Origin: Brachionus rotundiformis
Taxonomy: Eukaryota > Rotifera > Eurotatoria > Ploima > Brachionidae
DNA: 64,000 nt
Direction of reading: 5' to 3'
NCBI GenBank assembly: GCA_016802295.1
Contig: JAESIW010000020.1
Span: 5,668,062-5,732,061, forward strand
Part shown: piece by piece, positions 36,790 through 47,914 of the stretch
Numbering within the stretch: position 1 is the stretch's first letter
Layout of the letters: every line of letters starts with the position of its first letter
Notes under the pieces: model-generated
The model's input: the letters and a program-made list of their open reading frames with translations, nothing else
Database searches by the model: none
Told to the model about the DNA's origin: nothing
Made by a program: the position numbers and the translations under genes

Positions 36790-39482
36790 AATCATCAAAA
36801 AAATCACTTTTATAGATTTCTTTTACCAGCAGAGATTAGATAGAACAATTAATATATATTTTAATATATTGAAATTAATTTAAATTTTGTTTCTATTCCA
36901 TTTTCAAAATCATAATTTTATTACAATAAAATAAAATCTTCAACAAGCTGATTTTTTTGGATATTAAAAATCGAATATAAATTTTAGCTAGATTAAAAAG
37001 TTATCTTAATTTAATTTTCAAAAAATAATATTGACTTTATTTAACATTTATTAAAATATCATTTTTTTAATAATCAATTTGATATTTTTTATTCATCTTT
37101 TATTATCTTCTTATTACTCATTCAAATAAATTTTCTATTATAAATTAATTAACTGTACGAATTGGATAATTAAAAACAATTTTTAAGATTTTTTACTTTT
37201 TATAAGATAAATAAAAAGTAATAACTCTACCTATAAGAACAAATTTTAGGTATAATTTTGTTGAAAACAGGATGAAAATTTCAATTAAGTAAAAAAACAA
37301 CTGTTATAATAGAATTAATATGTTTTAAAAAATATTCGTTAGGCTAAATTAAATTTAATTCAAGTATGAATTATAATTAAAATAAATTTATCATCTTTTG
37401 TTTTCTTTTCGAATTTACATAATTAAAATTTGTTTATTCATTTTTAAATATCGTAAATATTTTTGATAAATTTTTAAATTGTTTCAATCGATAGGCTTAA
37501 ATTTTTGTAATATTTATTTCTATTAAAAACAATCAACATATGAGCTGTAACATAATGATCTTAAATTATTTGATTATTTTTAAATTAATTTCCCTTTTTT
37601 ATATAAAATTAGTTTATATCATTCGAAAAAGTAATTTACGAAAATTATGTAAGAAAATTACCTAATTATCTAGAAAAACAAAAAAAGTAAACGTAAAATC
37701 TTGAAATATTATTATACCAGATAAAATATATAAATTGAAGAATCGAAAATAAATTATTTAAGATCGTTAAAGACATCATTTTTATAATATTTACTTGATT
37801 GGCGAACACGATTCATTACATACAAGTTGCTAAAAGCATTTTTAAGAGAATATCGATTCTTTTTTAGTTAAAAAAATTTGCCTGTGATTTCATTTAATAT
37901 CAATTTTTTATTATTTGAGAGAAGAAAAGTCATATTTATTTTATTAATTATTTATAATTATATAAAATTTCTGTAGTTTTTTGTCAAATAGTCAAGAACA
38001 TTTGAACAAAAATTTTAATCAATAAAAAATATATTTTTAATTATTTTATCTTTAATATTAATTTTATAATGGAAGCAAAATATTTGAGTCATTTACTTTA
38101 TAAATAATTAGAGATTTCACCAATGACTAAAATAATACGGGTTTAAAATAATTTCAAAACATTCAAGTTACCGTATTTCGTCGTTCAATTTAGCTGCACC
38201 ATGCACCAAAGTTCATCTCGCCCATGCCATAATATTATTAAAAATATTAAAAAATTCATTTTTATATTTTTCGATCAAAAAAAATATTAAAATTCATATT
38301 TTATTTTACTTTAAAATTGAGTTTTAAAGTGGTGCAGCAAGTCGAACGAGGGAAAACGGTAAATATTTTCTTGAGTAATTTAAATTTTTAAAATCTTTAA
38401 GTTAATTATACATCATTAGCCACTTAGAATTAGAAAATTATAAGATAAATTTAGAATATTTTAAAGAAACGATCATATTTATCAAGCTTAAGATTATCCG
38501 AGTAATTGAATAGAATATAAGTTTTTTTTTCTACAAAGTGTTACTTATTTACCACCTTTTATTACTATTGTTTTTTTTACATTTCTGATGATTCCAAAAA
38601 AAATTGTTTTGGAAAGAAAATCATGAGATTTAACCAACAGGGTTTATTTTATTTATAATATATTTGTTTTTTAATTACTAGTTTTTTCTCTGTTTATTTC
38701 ACTAATGCGATACTTTTTCATACTTTTTAGAGACACAGATTTCAATAAAGATCTCATCAAATTACATTTGATCTTTTTCAGACATAAATTGTTGAAAACA
38801 ATTCAATAAGTTTGTGAATCAAATAGCATTTATTATTGAGTTATAAATGAGGGTTTCGATGCATTCTTTGCATTGATAGCTTGAAAGATTTCAATCAATT
38901 TGAAAAGTTAATTTCTGATTTGCAATAAGAGGCTTTGTAAATTGCTTCAAATATACTTAAATTATTGATTTATATTTCTGATAAGCATAATAATTCAATA
39001 CAGAAGAAAATTTGTTTAAAAATATTGAAAAGCCAACTTAATGGTAGTAGGAATCAAACAAAGCGTCTATCTTTAGTTGCTTAACTAAACAATTATAAAG
39101 CTAAATAATTTCTCTTGTTATAAGTGTAAATAATTGAATGTAAACAGCCTTTAAGTCTTTTTAATAATATATATATATAATATTTGTTCATTGCAAAAAA
39201 AGCTCTCTTATCTGATCGATTTTGTCAGTAATTTAAAAAAATAAATTTAATTTTTGTTTTTTTTAAAGACTTAATTTGGAGCTTTATGTGCTTTTTTAAA
39301 TCAAGAACCTTGGATGGTAAAATCGGTAACTAAGCAACTATTTTTTTATTTTATGACTTTATTTATTTCGAAAATATTTTTGATTTTAAATGTGATACAT
39401 TTTGATTGTACCATTTAAAAAAAATAATATCCGAACTGAATTCAATCAATTTATAAAACCAGAAAAATTCATAATTTAAAAA
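36790..39482. other. 2.7-kb intergenic region
   Basis: AT-rich, no exon supported. Contains the TA-flanked inverted-repeat element at 38171-38359 (listed separately) and an AT dinucleotide run near 39170. Confidence 0.5.
38171..38359. mobile_element. TA-flanked MITE with CCGT termini
   Basis: Left end CCGTATTTCGTCGTTCAATT (38171) pairs with the reverse complement of the right end, CCGTTTTCCCTCGTTCGACT. Both continue to GCTGCACCA, giving inverted termini of about 33 bp with several mismatches. TA lies on each side (38169-38170, 38360-38361). The TA duplication and small size suggest a Tc1/mariner-type non-autonomous element. The interior is A/T-rich without coding potential. Confidence 0.7.
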
Positions 39483-39926
39483 ATGGTTGAAAACGGTTCC
39501 GAAGAAGCACATGCAGAAAATAAAAATTTCTCTAATACCAAAGGCAAACCGGACATAGTCGAACAAGAAAAGCTGCACTCGTATTCTCTTCGACCAAAAA
39601 TATCCCAAAGGTTCCGATCTGCCGAGGTAAAAGAGCTCATTCACTCAATTTTGCTGGCTAGATTAGCAGACAAGGAATACAATAGTGATACATCGAACGA
39701 GCTTTCCAAACTGATTTGCTTCGAGATAAAGGACAAACTTAAATCGCTGAATTATGACCGCTATAAATTTGTGGTCCAGTGTGTCATAGGTGAGCAAAAA
39801 GGCGCCGGTATCAATATGTGCGGCAGATGCTTTTGGGATTCAGATACAGATAATTACGCTGAATCAATATACATGAATGAATCTTTATTTTGTGTAGCTG
39901 CTGCTTATGGAATTTATTACTACTAG
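39483..39926 (+). CDS. DYNLT2B: Tctex1-type dynein light chain DYNLT2B (TCTEX1D2)
   Basis: Light chain of cytoplasmic dynein-2, needed for retrograde intraflagellar transport in cilia. Single exon, 147 aa. After a ~35-residue variable N-terminus the Tctex1 domain runs YSLRPKISQRFRSAEVKELI, then YKFVVQCVIGEQKGAGI, RCFWDSDTDNYAESIYMNES and LFCVAAAYGIYYY. These closely match the TCTEX1D2 signature (VIGEQ.G.G..M..RC.WD.DTDNY....M...LFCV..A). A Ser/Ala/Glu-rich start lies directly after ATG. AATAAA signals occur ~55 nt after the stop. Intact and expected to be functional. Confidence 0.93.
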   Translation: MVENGSEEAHAENKNFSNTKGKPDIVEQEKLHSYSLRPKISQRFRSAEVKELIHSILLARLADKEYNSDTSNELSKLICFEIKDKLKSLNYDRYKFVVQCVIGEQKGAGINMCGRCFWDSDTDNYAESIYMNESLFCVAAAYGIYYY

Positions 39927-40052
39927 CCAAATCATTCAAATTTTTTTTATCGTTTTTGGTCTAAACCAATTTTTGTAAAATAATAAAAATAAACTTTTTT
40001 AAATTATCTCTTATTTTATTTTCTAAATGCTGAAAGTTTATTTTTAATCATT

Positions 40053-43000
40053 TTAAAAAATAGAAGCTCGCACCGAAGTGTCTTTAATACCAAAATTAGT
40101 GTAGTAAACAATTGCTTGTCCCCATGGTGTGTAATTATTTTGTTTCCAAGTCGATGCAGATTCAGCATTTCCTGGGACCATATTTAAATCCGACTCAGTA
40201 TAACAGCCTGACGATTTTCCGTTTCCTTTTAAATTTTTTACTAATGTTAATAAAAAATTAAAATCATTATATTTTGGTTACCATGCCAAGACCATGCTTA
40301 AATAAATTTTAAACATCAAGTATTTAAAAATTGGTTTAATTTACCGAGATATCCAATATTTTTCCACCTGCATTGTCTCATTATTTCCCAAGCGTCAACA
40401 GTTGTAGCTGGATTATTGCAATCAAGTTTCATTGCGAATTCTCCAACAATTACTGTTAAACCTTAGAAATGAATTTAAGAGAAAAAATTCATTAAAAATC
40501 AGAATTTTAAAATATGAAAATTTATTTAATTAATTTAAAAGAGTATATATACCAAGGAAGTAAATAAGTTGATATAAATCCCTAAAAATACTTACTGAAA
40601 AATTTTAAAATCAATTTACAGAATTGAACTAAATTCATATAATTTTTTTTATTTTTTGTTTAATTGAAGAATTATATTTAATTCAAATCAAGTAAATCGA
40701 TTTACCCAATAAAATTTTCAAATATCAAGATAAAACGTTTTTAAATTGATTTTTTTACAAGTTTTTTTAAGGAAAAAATATCATGATTTTGATTTATTTT
40801 GTTTTGCTAATTTGATTTGGAAACATTATTCAAATTTGCGGTCTTGATTTATTTTAAGGTAAATACTTGAGCAGAAAGGTCTTAAGAGAATAAATTTAAT
40901 AATAATAGACCTAAAACCAATACTCAGGAATTTTGCTAGAAGCTTAATGCCTGAGCAAGTCCCAGATCAACAAATCCAAAGCCATGCTGACACCAAACCA
41001 GTTGAGCCGACAGGAGATAGAAGGAAAAAGATACTAATAATAAAATGGAGACAACTGAAGTTACAGTGAGTGATGGTAGTAACGAGGACTATGAAACAGA
41101 GGACGAAGGTACTGGAACTGATAGAACAGCAAATCCTGAAGAGAGCGAGGACATGAATACTAGAGGTGAAGACGGTTTAAGTAATGAAGAGGAAGAGAGT
41201 GGAAGTACTAAAGAAGAAGAGGGTGAATGTAAAGGAGATGAAGATGGCAATGAGAAAAGGAATGATAGGCCAAAGAGGATTAGGCGTAAACCTGATTTCT
41301 TTGGAAAACCGGTTTCGCATGGATAAATTGGAATATTGAGATCATTGAAATTTATTTAATCAAATTTTATGAATAATAATTTATATACTCAAATGTTATT
41401 TTTGGTATAATTAATCAATTGTGATTTGAATCCCGTATGGTTCCAAATTAAGCAAGGGGAAGATGAAGTGTCGTGATACAAGATCAACAACAACATGGGG
41501 CTTACATCAGTAACATATTGCTTACATCATTAAACAACATATGTAACATCAAACAACAAACAACTGGCAATCCTATGGAAGTTGTTTGTAGTTTTATAAG
41601 TTTGCACAAGGCACTATATTTAATTTATTTATAAACTAACTACCAACTTTAAAAAAAAAACATTTTTATTTTTTTATTTTATATTGCTTTCTCTCTATTT
41701 TGTTCTCTAATTAGCGTGGTTACTTAGAGTGGCCACTTTCATTTATTTGTTTAGAATAAAAGCTTATTAAATATAATCGTTTTAATAGCATATTGGTAAT
41801 TATTTCAGTTAAAATCAAAAATTTATAATTTCAACTCGATTTATAGCCTATAATCAGATATAGATAGAGTGTGGTCTAATGTAAATGGTCATAAGAATGG
41901 TCGACTCAGCTCAATCAATATAAATGTAAACTTGTTCATATTGGCGAAAAAATCCACATTTAGATTGTAAGATTGGTTTGAAAACTTGGAGTAGGTCAAA
42001 AGTCGAAAGGGATTTGAGTATTTACTTACAGAGTGATTTAAATTATGAACAAATTGAATTTAATAAAGGAATCAATTACAGTTTTAACACAAAACCTGGT
42101 TATCGAAGATATGAATTGAATGATTTTAGTAAAAAAGCTATTGTCTAACAAGTGAAAGAATTGTCTTCCGAGATATAATTTTTTTATAAACCAGTTATGA
42201 ATTGATGGAATAAACTCCCGAGAAGCTTGATGTTTGGATGGCGAAACAAATAGAAGCGATTGGTACAGCTCTCTAGTGCTTTGCTTAACTATGCTTAAAT
42301 TTCATCTCTAAGCTGCAGTTTAAGCTATTACTATTTAATTATTTCAACAGTTTAAAAAAATAATAAATATATTTACCTTTTTGTTGAATATCCCAAAGTT
42401 TTACACCAATATTATAATAGTTAATCCACATCGAATACATGTGGACTGAAAAAATCAAATTTTTATGAGGGTCACTTTGCAACAGTTCTTGTCCATATTT
42501 GATAATTCCGTCAGGATTTTGTCCACAATCGGAGGCATCAATCATTAATGCAATATTTGTGCCAGTGCTTCTGATTATGCTTATAGCTTGCTTATAAGTG
42601 TCACGCCAGACTTTAAAAACAAATTGGAAAATTTACCAAGTATAATCTTATAAAATAACTTTCTAAATTGTTAGGACTCCACTCATTAGCAATATTTATT
42701 ATGACATATTTCTTATACTTGTTAAATAACCACATATATTGAACAAACCAATTGGCACATTTAATCAATTCATTGGGGTCTTGCTTACAAGTTGCGTCGT
42801 GTAACTCAACGACAGGCACCATTTTATTAGCAATGACACTTTGTATGATTTTTTCCAAATGACTGTGGTCAATGTTGTTCAATTGATGCATCCAAGCGAT
42901 TCTAATTGTGTTCGCTCCTGTATTGGCTATGTACGGAATACTCTCCAATGCATAATTTCTTCCGTAATTGTCCCACCATGCATGAGCCGAGTTTACTCCT

Positions 43001-43156
43001 AAAATTTATTTATAGAAAATTTATTTTCCATCTTTGGAAAAAACCTCTCATCATCATTCAACTCCAAAGCTTGCCATTCCTCGCTTCAAATGTGCCGGCA
43101 CTATAAGAATAGTGTACCAGCGATATAACAAAAATTAAATTAAAAAAACTCTTCAT
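40053..43156 (-). CDS. GH5 family (GH5_8-like) beta-mannanase, with in-frame TGA in exon 1
   Basis: Secreted glycoside hydrolase expected to cut beta-mannan or related plant/algal polysaccharide. Six exons: 43045-43156, 42660-42998, 42377-42610, 40345-40461, 40282-40296 (15 nt), 40053-40240; 1005 nt, 335 codons including stop. Signal peptide MKSFFNLIFVISLVHYSYSA. Then RGVNSAHAWWDNYGRN, GANTIRIAW, VVELHDATC, IINIANEW (acid/base Glu), MIDASDCGQNP, FSVHMY, VIVGEFAM (nucleophile Glu), GYLAWSWHG and NYTPWG. Layout and HDAT/NEW motifs match the bacterial-type GH5_8 subfamily. TGA at 43058-43060 lies in frame between KLWS and MMMRG, so the gene may be a pseudogene or misassembled there; everything downstream is intact. 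Intron 3 (1.9 kb) is full of retroelements. Such enzymes in animals are commonly attributed to horizontal transfer. Confidence 0.85.
40900..41790 (+). mobile_element. Ty3/gypsy-like LTR retrotransposon 3' end, inside GH5 intron 3
   Basis: A GC-richer acidic frame (41045-41326) ends RPKRIRRKPDFFGKPVSHG-stop, the typical basic end of LTR-element Pol proteins. It is preceded in another frame by MPEQVPDQQIQSHADTKP. After ~120 bp comes a purine tract AGCAAGGGGAAGA (41451-41463), then a TG...CA-bounded segment that fits a 3' LTR. RT, RNase H and integrase are absent, so it is a 5'-truncated relic on the strand opposite to the host gene. Confidence 0.65.
41464..41790 (+). repeat. Probable 3' LTR (327 bp)
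   Basis: Begins TGAAGTGTCGTGATACA immediately after the polypurine tract, ends ...TTTTAATAGCA, and contains an AATAAAAG poly-A signal near 41755. The right boundary is inferred from the terminal CA; no second LTR is present in the window to confirm it. Confidence 0.5.
41850..42330 (+). mobile_element. LINE relic inside GH5 intron 3
   Basis: Broken frames read NVNKCKLVHIGEKNPH, SKVERDLSIYLQSDLNYEQI and MN-stop-WNKLPRSLM. These are the 'N..KC.v.h.G......V.....DLGv.i..dl' and 'WN.LP' blocks of a CR1/Jockey-like RT C-terminus, with an internal deletion of the middle part. Lies just right of the LTR, on the same strand. Confidence 0.7.
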
Positions 43157-43823
43157 TTTAAGAATTTCAAAACATTTATTCAGCATTGTTTTTATAACAA
43201 TATTTAACCCACTTATCTTTACTTGAGTAACAAGAACGAAATGTTATCCTTAAATTTCATCAATATTATTTCATTATTTAAAACTTTAAAATCATTAGTA
43301 AATATTATTAAAAAGATTAATCAACACTTTGGTCAATATTTAATATTAAAAAACACATTATTATGAAATATTTGAAAAGATAGTTTTAAAACTCAAATTC
43401 AAAACTTGAATTTGGTTCAAAATATTCCTAAGTAAAAAGGTTAATTTAATTGAATCTTAGCAAATCTTACCATTTTTTTATATAATTTAAAATATAAATT
43501 ACTTATTATTTACATCTTAAATAAAATTTTTGATTAATATTTTAGATTCAAGTATTCAAAATTTGTTCTTGGGATAAGAAATTTGTTTGCTAATGATGTG
43601 AATATGTATCCAATTTTTTAAAATAAAATAAAAAATTCAATAAAAAGTTTTACAATCTTTTGATTCAAATCAAATCATAAAAATATATTAAAAAAGTACA
43701 AAAATTAAGATTCAGCTTAATAAATAACTTAATTATTTTTCACTTTTATTTATCAAAATTTTATGATTTAACTAAAAAAATTAAATTCTAAAAAATTTTA
43801 ATTAATTTAATTTAATTGAAATT
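43157..43823. other. Intergenic between GH5 and amine oxidase genes
   Basis: AT-rich; GH5 promoter side and amine-oxidase 3' flank (both minus strand). No other feature seen. Confidence 0.5.
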
Positions 43824-45487
43824 TTAAGAAAATATTTCCTTTTTTAATTCTGAAATAATCCTTTTAGCTTCTCTAATTCCTGTCAAATATGCTCCATGTA
43901 CCGTCGAATAATAACTTTCATGTGTAGCTTCTCCAGCAAATTGAACCAAATTATTCTTCAAAAAAAATATTATTTTAATTAATCACAGAAAAAAAAGTAC
44001 ATTATTGATATTTATGGGTTCTCCGATCATTTTAATGTCATCTGAATTTGTACCATAGGCGTAATATGAATAAGAACCTCTAAAAAGCTTGTTGGAATAC
44101 CAATTCGATCTTAAAACATCCACAGGCTCTGGTATGTCATCTCTAGCTAAAAATTTTTTTAATATTGTTGTGCATTCTTTTTTAATCTGCTCATTGGTTA
44201 GACTTTCATGATACTGATTTCCAGCTATCCATGCTATTAAGACATTTTTTTGATAAAGAGTCGGACATATGGTGCATATATCCTCGAACCATTTCGTAGT
44301 TATATCAAAATTGATGTGATTCAATGATTCAAACATTTTTCCTGTGCTTTCGGTAGGCCATATTGGATATATTTCTTCCAGATTCTCATCCCAAAAAGGT
44401 TTCTCATAAACCAAAATAATTTTATTAACAGTTCCAAATCCCATTCTCTTAATTGCTTCTTTTTTTTCATCAGGAATGTATGAATTTGGTAACAGAACTT
44501 TTTCGAAATTTTCTTTTAAATAGCCTAAGCTCATGGTACAAACCACTCTATCACAAAGCACAATTGTATTATTGGTAAACAAAAGCACAATTTTGCTTTC
44601 TTGGTCACTAAATCGACAATGCTGGCATTCATCTATTTTCAAACCTTTTAATTTATGACATAAAAGAATATTTTTAAGTTCATGATTTAGCTTAATGCGA
44701 TCCTTGAATTTGTTGTTTTGTTTGGAAATTAACTTCTCGAATAAACTTTGATAGCCATTTTTAAACTCAATTATCTGACAGCCGTCCAATTTTTTATATT
44801 TGCAAAAATTTACCAAGGACATATCAAACAAACTTGCACAACCATTGTACATACATTCCCATTTAAAGTTCCATTGATAAATTGAGTTAATCAATTTAAT
44901 AGTTTCGGGTTCTTTTAAAATCTCCGGATCTAATTTTTCTTCCATTAATCTTATATAGTTTTCATAAATAAATTCTCCTAGATTTTTTTCCTCGTTGTTT
45001 GTATTTTCTCTGGCTAGATCATAAGATTTTGAGAGGCAAAATTGAGCCCAGTTCAAAAGATTTTCATCAATTTTAAGACCATTCCAGTCATTGAATAAGA
45101 CCAACTTACTGGGATCTTATTAAGTAAACATAAAGCGTTTTTAAATATGTTCTAATAATTTTTACCATCTGTTTCTTCAAGTATGTTTTGGTAATCTTCT
45201 GGTATTAAATGGTTTTTGATGGCAAACTCAAAAATTGGATTATCTACTTGACCATGAATGAATTGTGCCCCCATTTCCAAAAAGCCGTCCTCTAAAAATA
45301 CAACTACTATTTAAAAATCTCAATAGATTGACTTACTGTAGGGAACTGTTAAACAACGACCACCGATGCGTTCGCTGGCTTCGAATACATTAAACTCATC
45401 AAAATGATTGTCTAAAAGATTACAGGCACATGATACCCCGGATATTCCAGCACCTATAATAGCTAATTTTGTTTCTAAAATGTTCAT
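43824..45487 (-). CDS. FAD-dependent polyamine oxidase (spermine/acetylpolyamine oxidase type)
   Basis: Flavin amine oxidase that oxidises polyamines, releasing H2O2 and an aminoaldehyde. Four exons: 45337-45487, 45166-45291, 44001-45115, 43824-43955; 1524 nt, 507 aa. Dinucleotide-binding start IIGAGISGVSCA (residues ~10-21) followed by FEASERIGGR; substrate-domain block DGFLEMGAQFIHG (EMGAqWIHG in the family); ends with the FAD-anchoring strand LVQFAGEATHESYYSTVHGA, equivalent to 'FAGEATH..fYsTvHGA' of SMOX/PAOX. No signal peptide, so cytosolic or peroxisomal; the C-terminus KKEIFS is not a clear PTS1. An acceptor-like TTTAG lies 9 nt before the ATG. Whether it prefers spermine or N1-acetylated substrates cannot be told from sequence. 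Confidence 0.92.
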
Positions 45488-46426
45488 AATTCAAGCTAAA
45501 GTAAAATTAGGCAGATTTTAATTTTTAAAATATATTATTTAACGATTAAAGGCAAAATTAAATTGATTTTTGCTTAATATTTTGTAATTGAAGTTTATTT
45601 AAAAATTTTAATTTTTGATTTTTTTATTTAAAAAGAAAATTTAATCATATTTTTTTCAAATTGGTAAGTATTTTTGTAAATTGGTCAAGTAATAGATTTG
45701 AATAATTTTGGTCAAATTTAAAAAAAATTTTGAATGTTTATTTATCGTCATTTCATATTATTTATTTATTTTTTCATTTAATGTTTCAAAAAAATTTAAA
45801 TTATACGTGATTAATTAAAGCTGTATTGAATTGAATCATTTAATATTCGGATCATAATAATTAAATATATCGACTGTGAAGAAAGATAAAAAATTTTTTT
45901 GTATCTTTTGTTCAAATGTTACTCATAAATCTTAGATAAAATTCCGTTTTTCTTCATTTATTTAGCATTTCTCCTTCAATTAAAATATTTAATATTTTAT
46001 AAATAGCTTGATATACATAAAACAATAATTATCCATATAAATCTAACAAGTTTTTTCATTATAAAACTAGTTAATATAAAACATATTGAGCATTTAATAG
46101 ATAATGACCAAAACTGAAAATGAGAATCCTTAAATTTTGATTCATTAGACATAAATGATATTTTAAAAATTGAGTCTTTAGACGTTAATAGTTTATTTGA
46201 TTTAATTTTGGGTTTATTTAATAATTAATAAAATATTTTTAAACAAAAAACGATCAACAAAAAAATATTTTTAGCTTGCGTCTAAACTGAAAAAAAAAAT
46301 GGTAAAACTTAAAGTAAACCATTCTTGCTTAGAATTTAAATTAAAAAAAATCGCTTTATTATCAAAAGCAAATAAACATAAGTTAAGAATATTTTACGTA
46401 ACTAAGAAATGAGCAAGTCAGAATTT
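45488..46426. other. Intergenic between PDI and amine oxidase genes
   Basis: Contains the PDI 3' UTR with an AATAAA signal (minus strand, ~46355-46360) and the amine-oxidase 5' flank. Otherwise featureless AT-rich DNA. Confidence 0.5.
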
Positions 46427-47914
46427 TTACAATTCTTCTTTAGCTTCTGGTTCTTCTGGTTGTTCTTCTCCTTCTTCTCCTTCAGGTGCACCTCCTTCTT
46501 GTCCATGAGATTCAACAAATTTCGCCAAAGCATCCAAAGTTCTCTCACCGGTATAATCGATTACAGCATCAGAATCTTTTGGGAAAAGCTTGATAGTAGG
46601 GAAACTTTGAATTTTGATGTCTTCTAGCTCATTGACTGTGGAGTCCATTTTGGCAATGACAAACTCAGTGCTGTCTTTGAATTTCTCTCCCAATTGGTCA
46701 TAAATTGGAGCCAATTGTTTGCAGTGGCCGCACCATGGGGCATAAAATTCAACTAACACTGTCTTTGATTTGTCTTTGGCAACTTGATCGAAATTCTTTC
46801 CGACCAAAACTTTAACTGGATTAGCATCCCAATCTTCTGGGACATCTTGAGTCAACAAATGTGGTTTCAATTTACCATCCAAAAAGTCTTGAACAAATTG
46901 CTTCAATACATCGGCGGTAATTTGACTTGATTCTGGCTTAAATTTGGTCATGTCTTGTCCCAATGAAATGAGACGAACAGTTGGAGAATCTTCTTTTTTC
47001 AAACCGAAAAATTCCATTACTCTCTCATTTTCATCAACATCTGAATCAATAAGTACAAAGATAACTTTACCACGGAAATCTTTGGCTGCGGACTTGAATT
47101 CTTTCAAAGTGGCTTCAAAGTTATCACCATTCTTGCTAGCAAATAGCAAATTGTGTACTTTAATGTCACCACCGAAAATTTTCTGTGCAGTTTCTTGATT
47201 AAACTCGGTTACCAATGGCAATTGGTTGGCATGAATGAAACGTTTGACTGCTTCGGCTTCAAAACTACCCTCAAAATCTTCTCTACCTTCGTCAAACTTT
47301 TTAAACAAGACTAAACCTTCGGATGCTTTAACACTCAATTCGTCAAAAACAGCTTGTTCAGATGTAATGGCAAAGGCGACTGAGTCTACCAATTTGGCAA
47401 CATTGTTAAAAACGGTGGCTTGCTCAGAATTTACATCTTTGAACAAACCGAGAACAAGAACCTCATTTTCAGATTGCAAGCTTTTCAACTCATCAACAGT
47501 GCTCACAGTGACTGATGGTGGTCCGGATTTCTTTTTGCACCATTGGATAATTTCGTCCGAAGTACGGCCACCGGTGTATTCCAAAGGAGTGCCATCAATA
47601 AAAAACTTCAATGTTGGATAACCTCTGATTTTGAATCTTTCACCAAGTTCATTTTGAACAGTGGCGTCAACTTTGGCCAATCGGATCTCGGATTCCTCAG
47701 ATTTCAGCTTACCCGCAGCTTTGGCGTACTCTGGTGCCAAAGCTTTGCAATGGCCGCACCATGGTGCATAAAATTCAACTAACAAATATTTGTTTGAGCT
47801 GACGGCTTCGTCAAAATTGTCAGTGGTCAGTACCAACACATCCTCTTCTTCTTGAATTTCACAATTTATCAAGGCTATTGTGCCCAAAAGTAAAAGTATT
47901 AAATACTTATTCAT
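46427..47914 (-). CDS. P4HB: Protein disulfide isomerase (PDIA1/P4HB type)
   Basis: ER thiol-disulfide oxidoreductase and chaperone; in animals also the beta subunit of prolyl 4-hydroxylase. Single exon, 495 aa, unusual among the split genes here. Signal peptide ~1-18 (MNKYLILLLLGTIALINC). Domain order a-b-b'-a': active sites FYAPWCGHCKALAP (CGHC at 53-56) and FYAPWCGHCKQLAP (395-398), redox-inactive b/b' domains between (EFNQETAQKIFGG), acidic tail and ER-retention signal KEEL. Length matches human P4HB (508). GC content and codon use are richer than in the neighbours, as expected for a highly expressed gene. A TGACGTA element at 48128-48134, ~210 bp upstream, could be an ATF6/CRE-like site, but this is weak. 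Confidence 0.96.
   Translation of the reverse strand: MNKYLILLLLGTIALINCEIQEEEDVLVLTTDNFDEAVSSNKYLLVEFYAPWCGHCKALAPEYAKAAGKLKSEESEIRLAKVDATVQNELGERFKIRGYPTLKFFIDGTPLEYTGGRTSDEIIQWCKKKSGPPSVTVSTVDELKSLQSENEVLVLGLFKDVNSEQATVFNNVAKLVDSVAFAITSEQAVFDELSVKASEGLVLFKKFDEGREDFEGSFEAEAVKRFIHANQLPLVTEFNQETAQKIFGGDIKVHNLLFASKNGDNFEATLKEFKSAAKDFRGKVIFVLIDSDVDENERVMEFFGLKKEDSPTVRLISLGQDMTKFKPESSQITADVLKQFVQDFLDGKLKPHLLTQDVPEDWDANPVKVLVGKNFDQVAKDKSKTVLVEFYAPWCGHCKQLAPIYDQLGEKFKDSTEFVIAKMDSTVNELEDIKIQSFPTIKLFPKDSDAVIDYTGERTLDALAKFVESHGQEGGAPEGEEGEEQPEEPEAKEEL

Noticed and set aside
46944..47782. Plus-strand open frames of up to 128 codons over the PDI gene
   Set aside because: Antisense shadows of a GC-richer, strongly conserved coding exon; no domain similarity.
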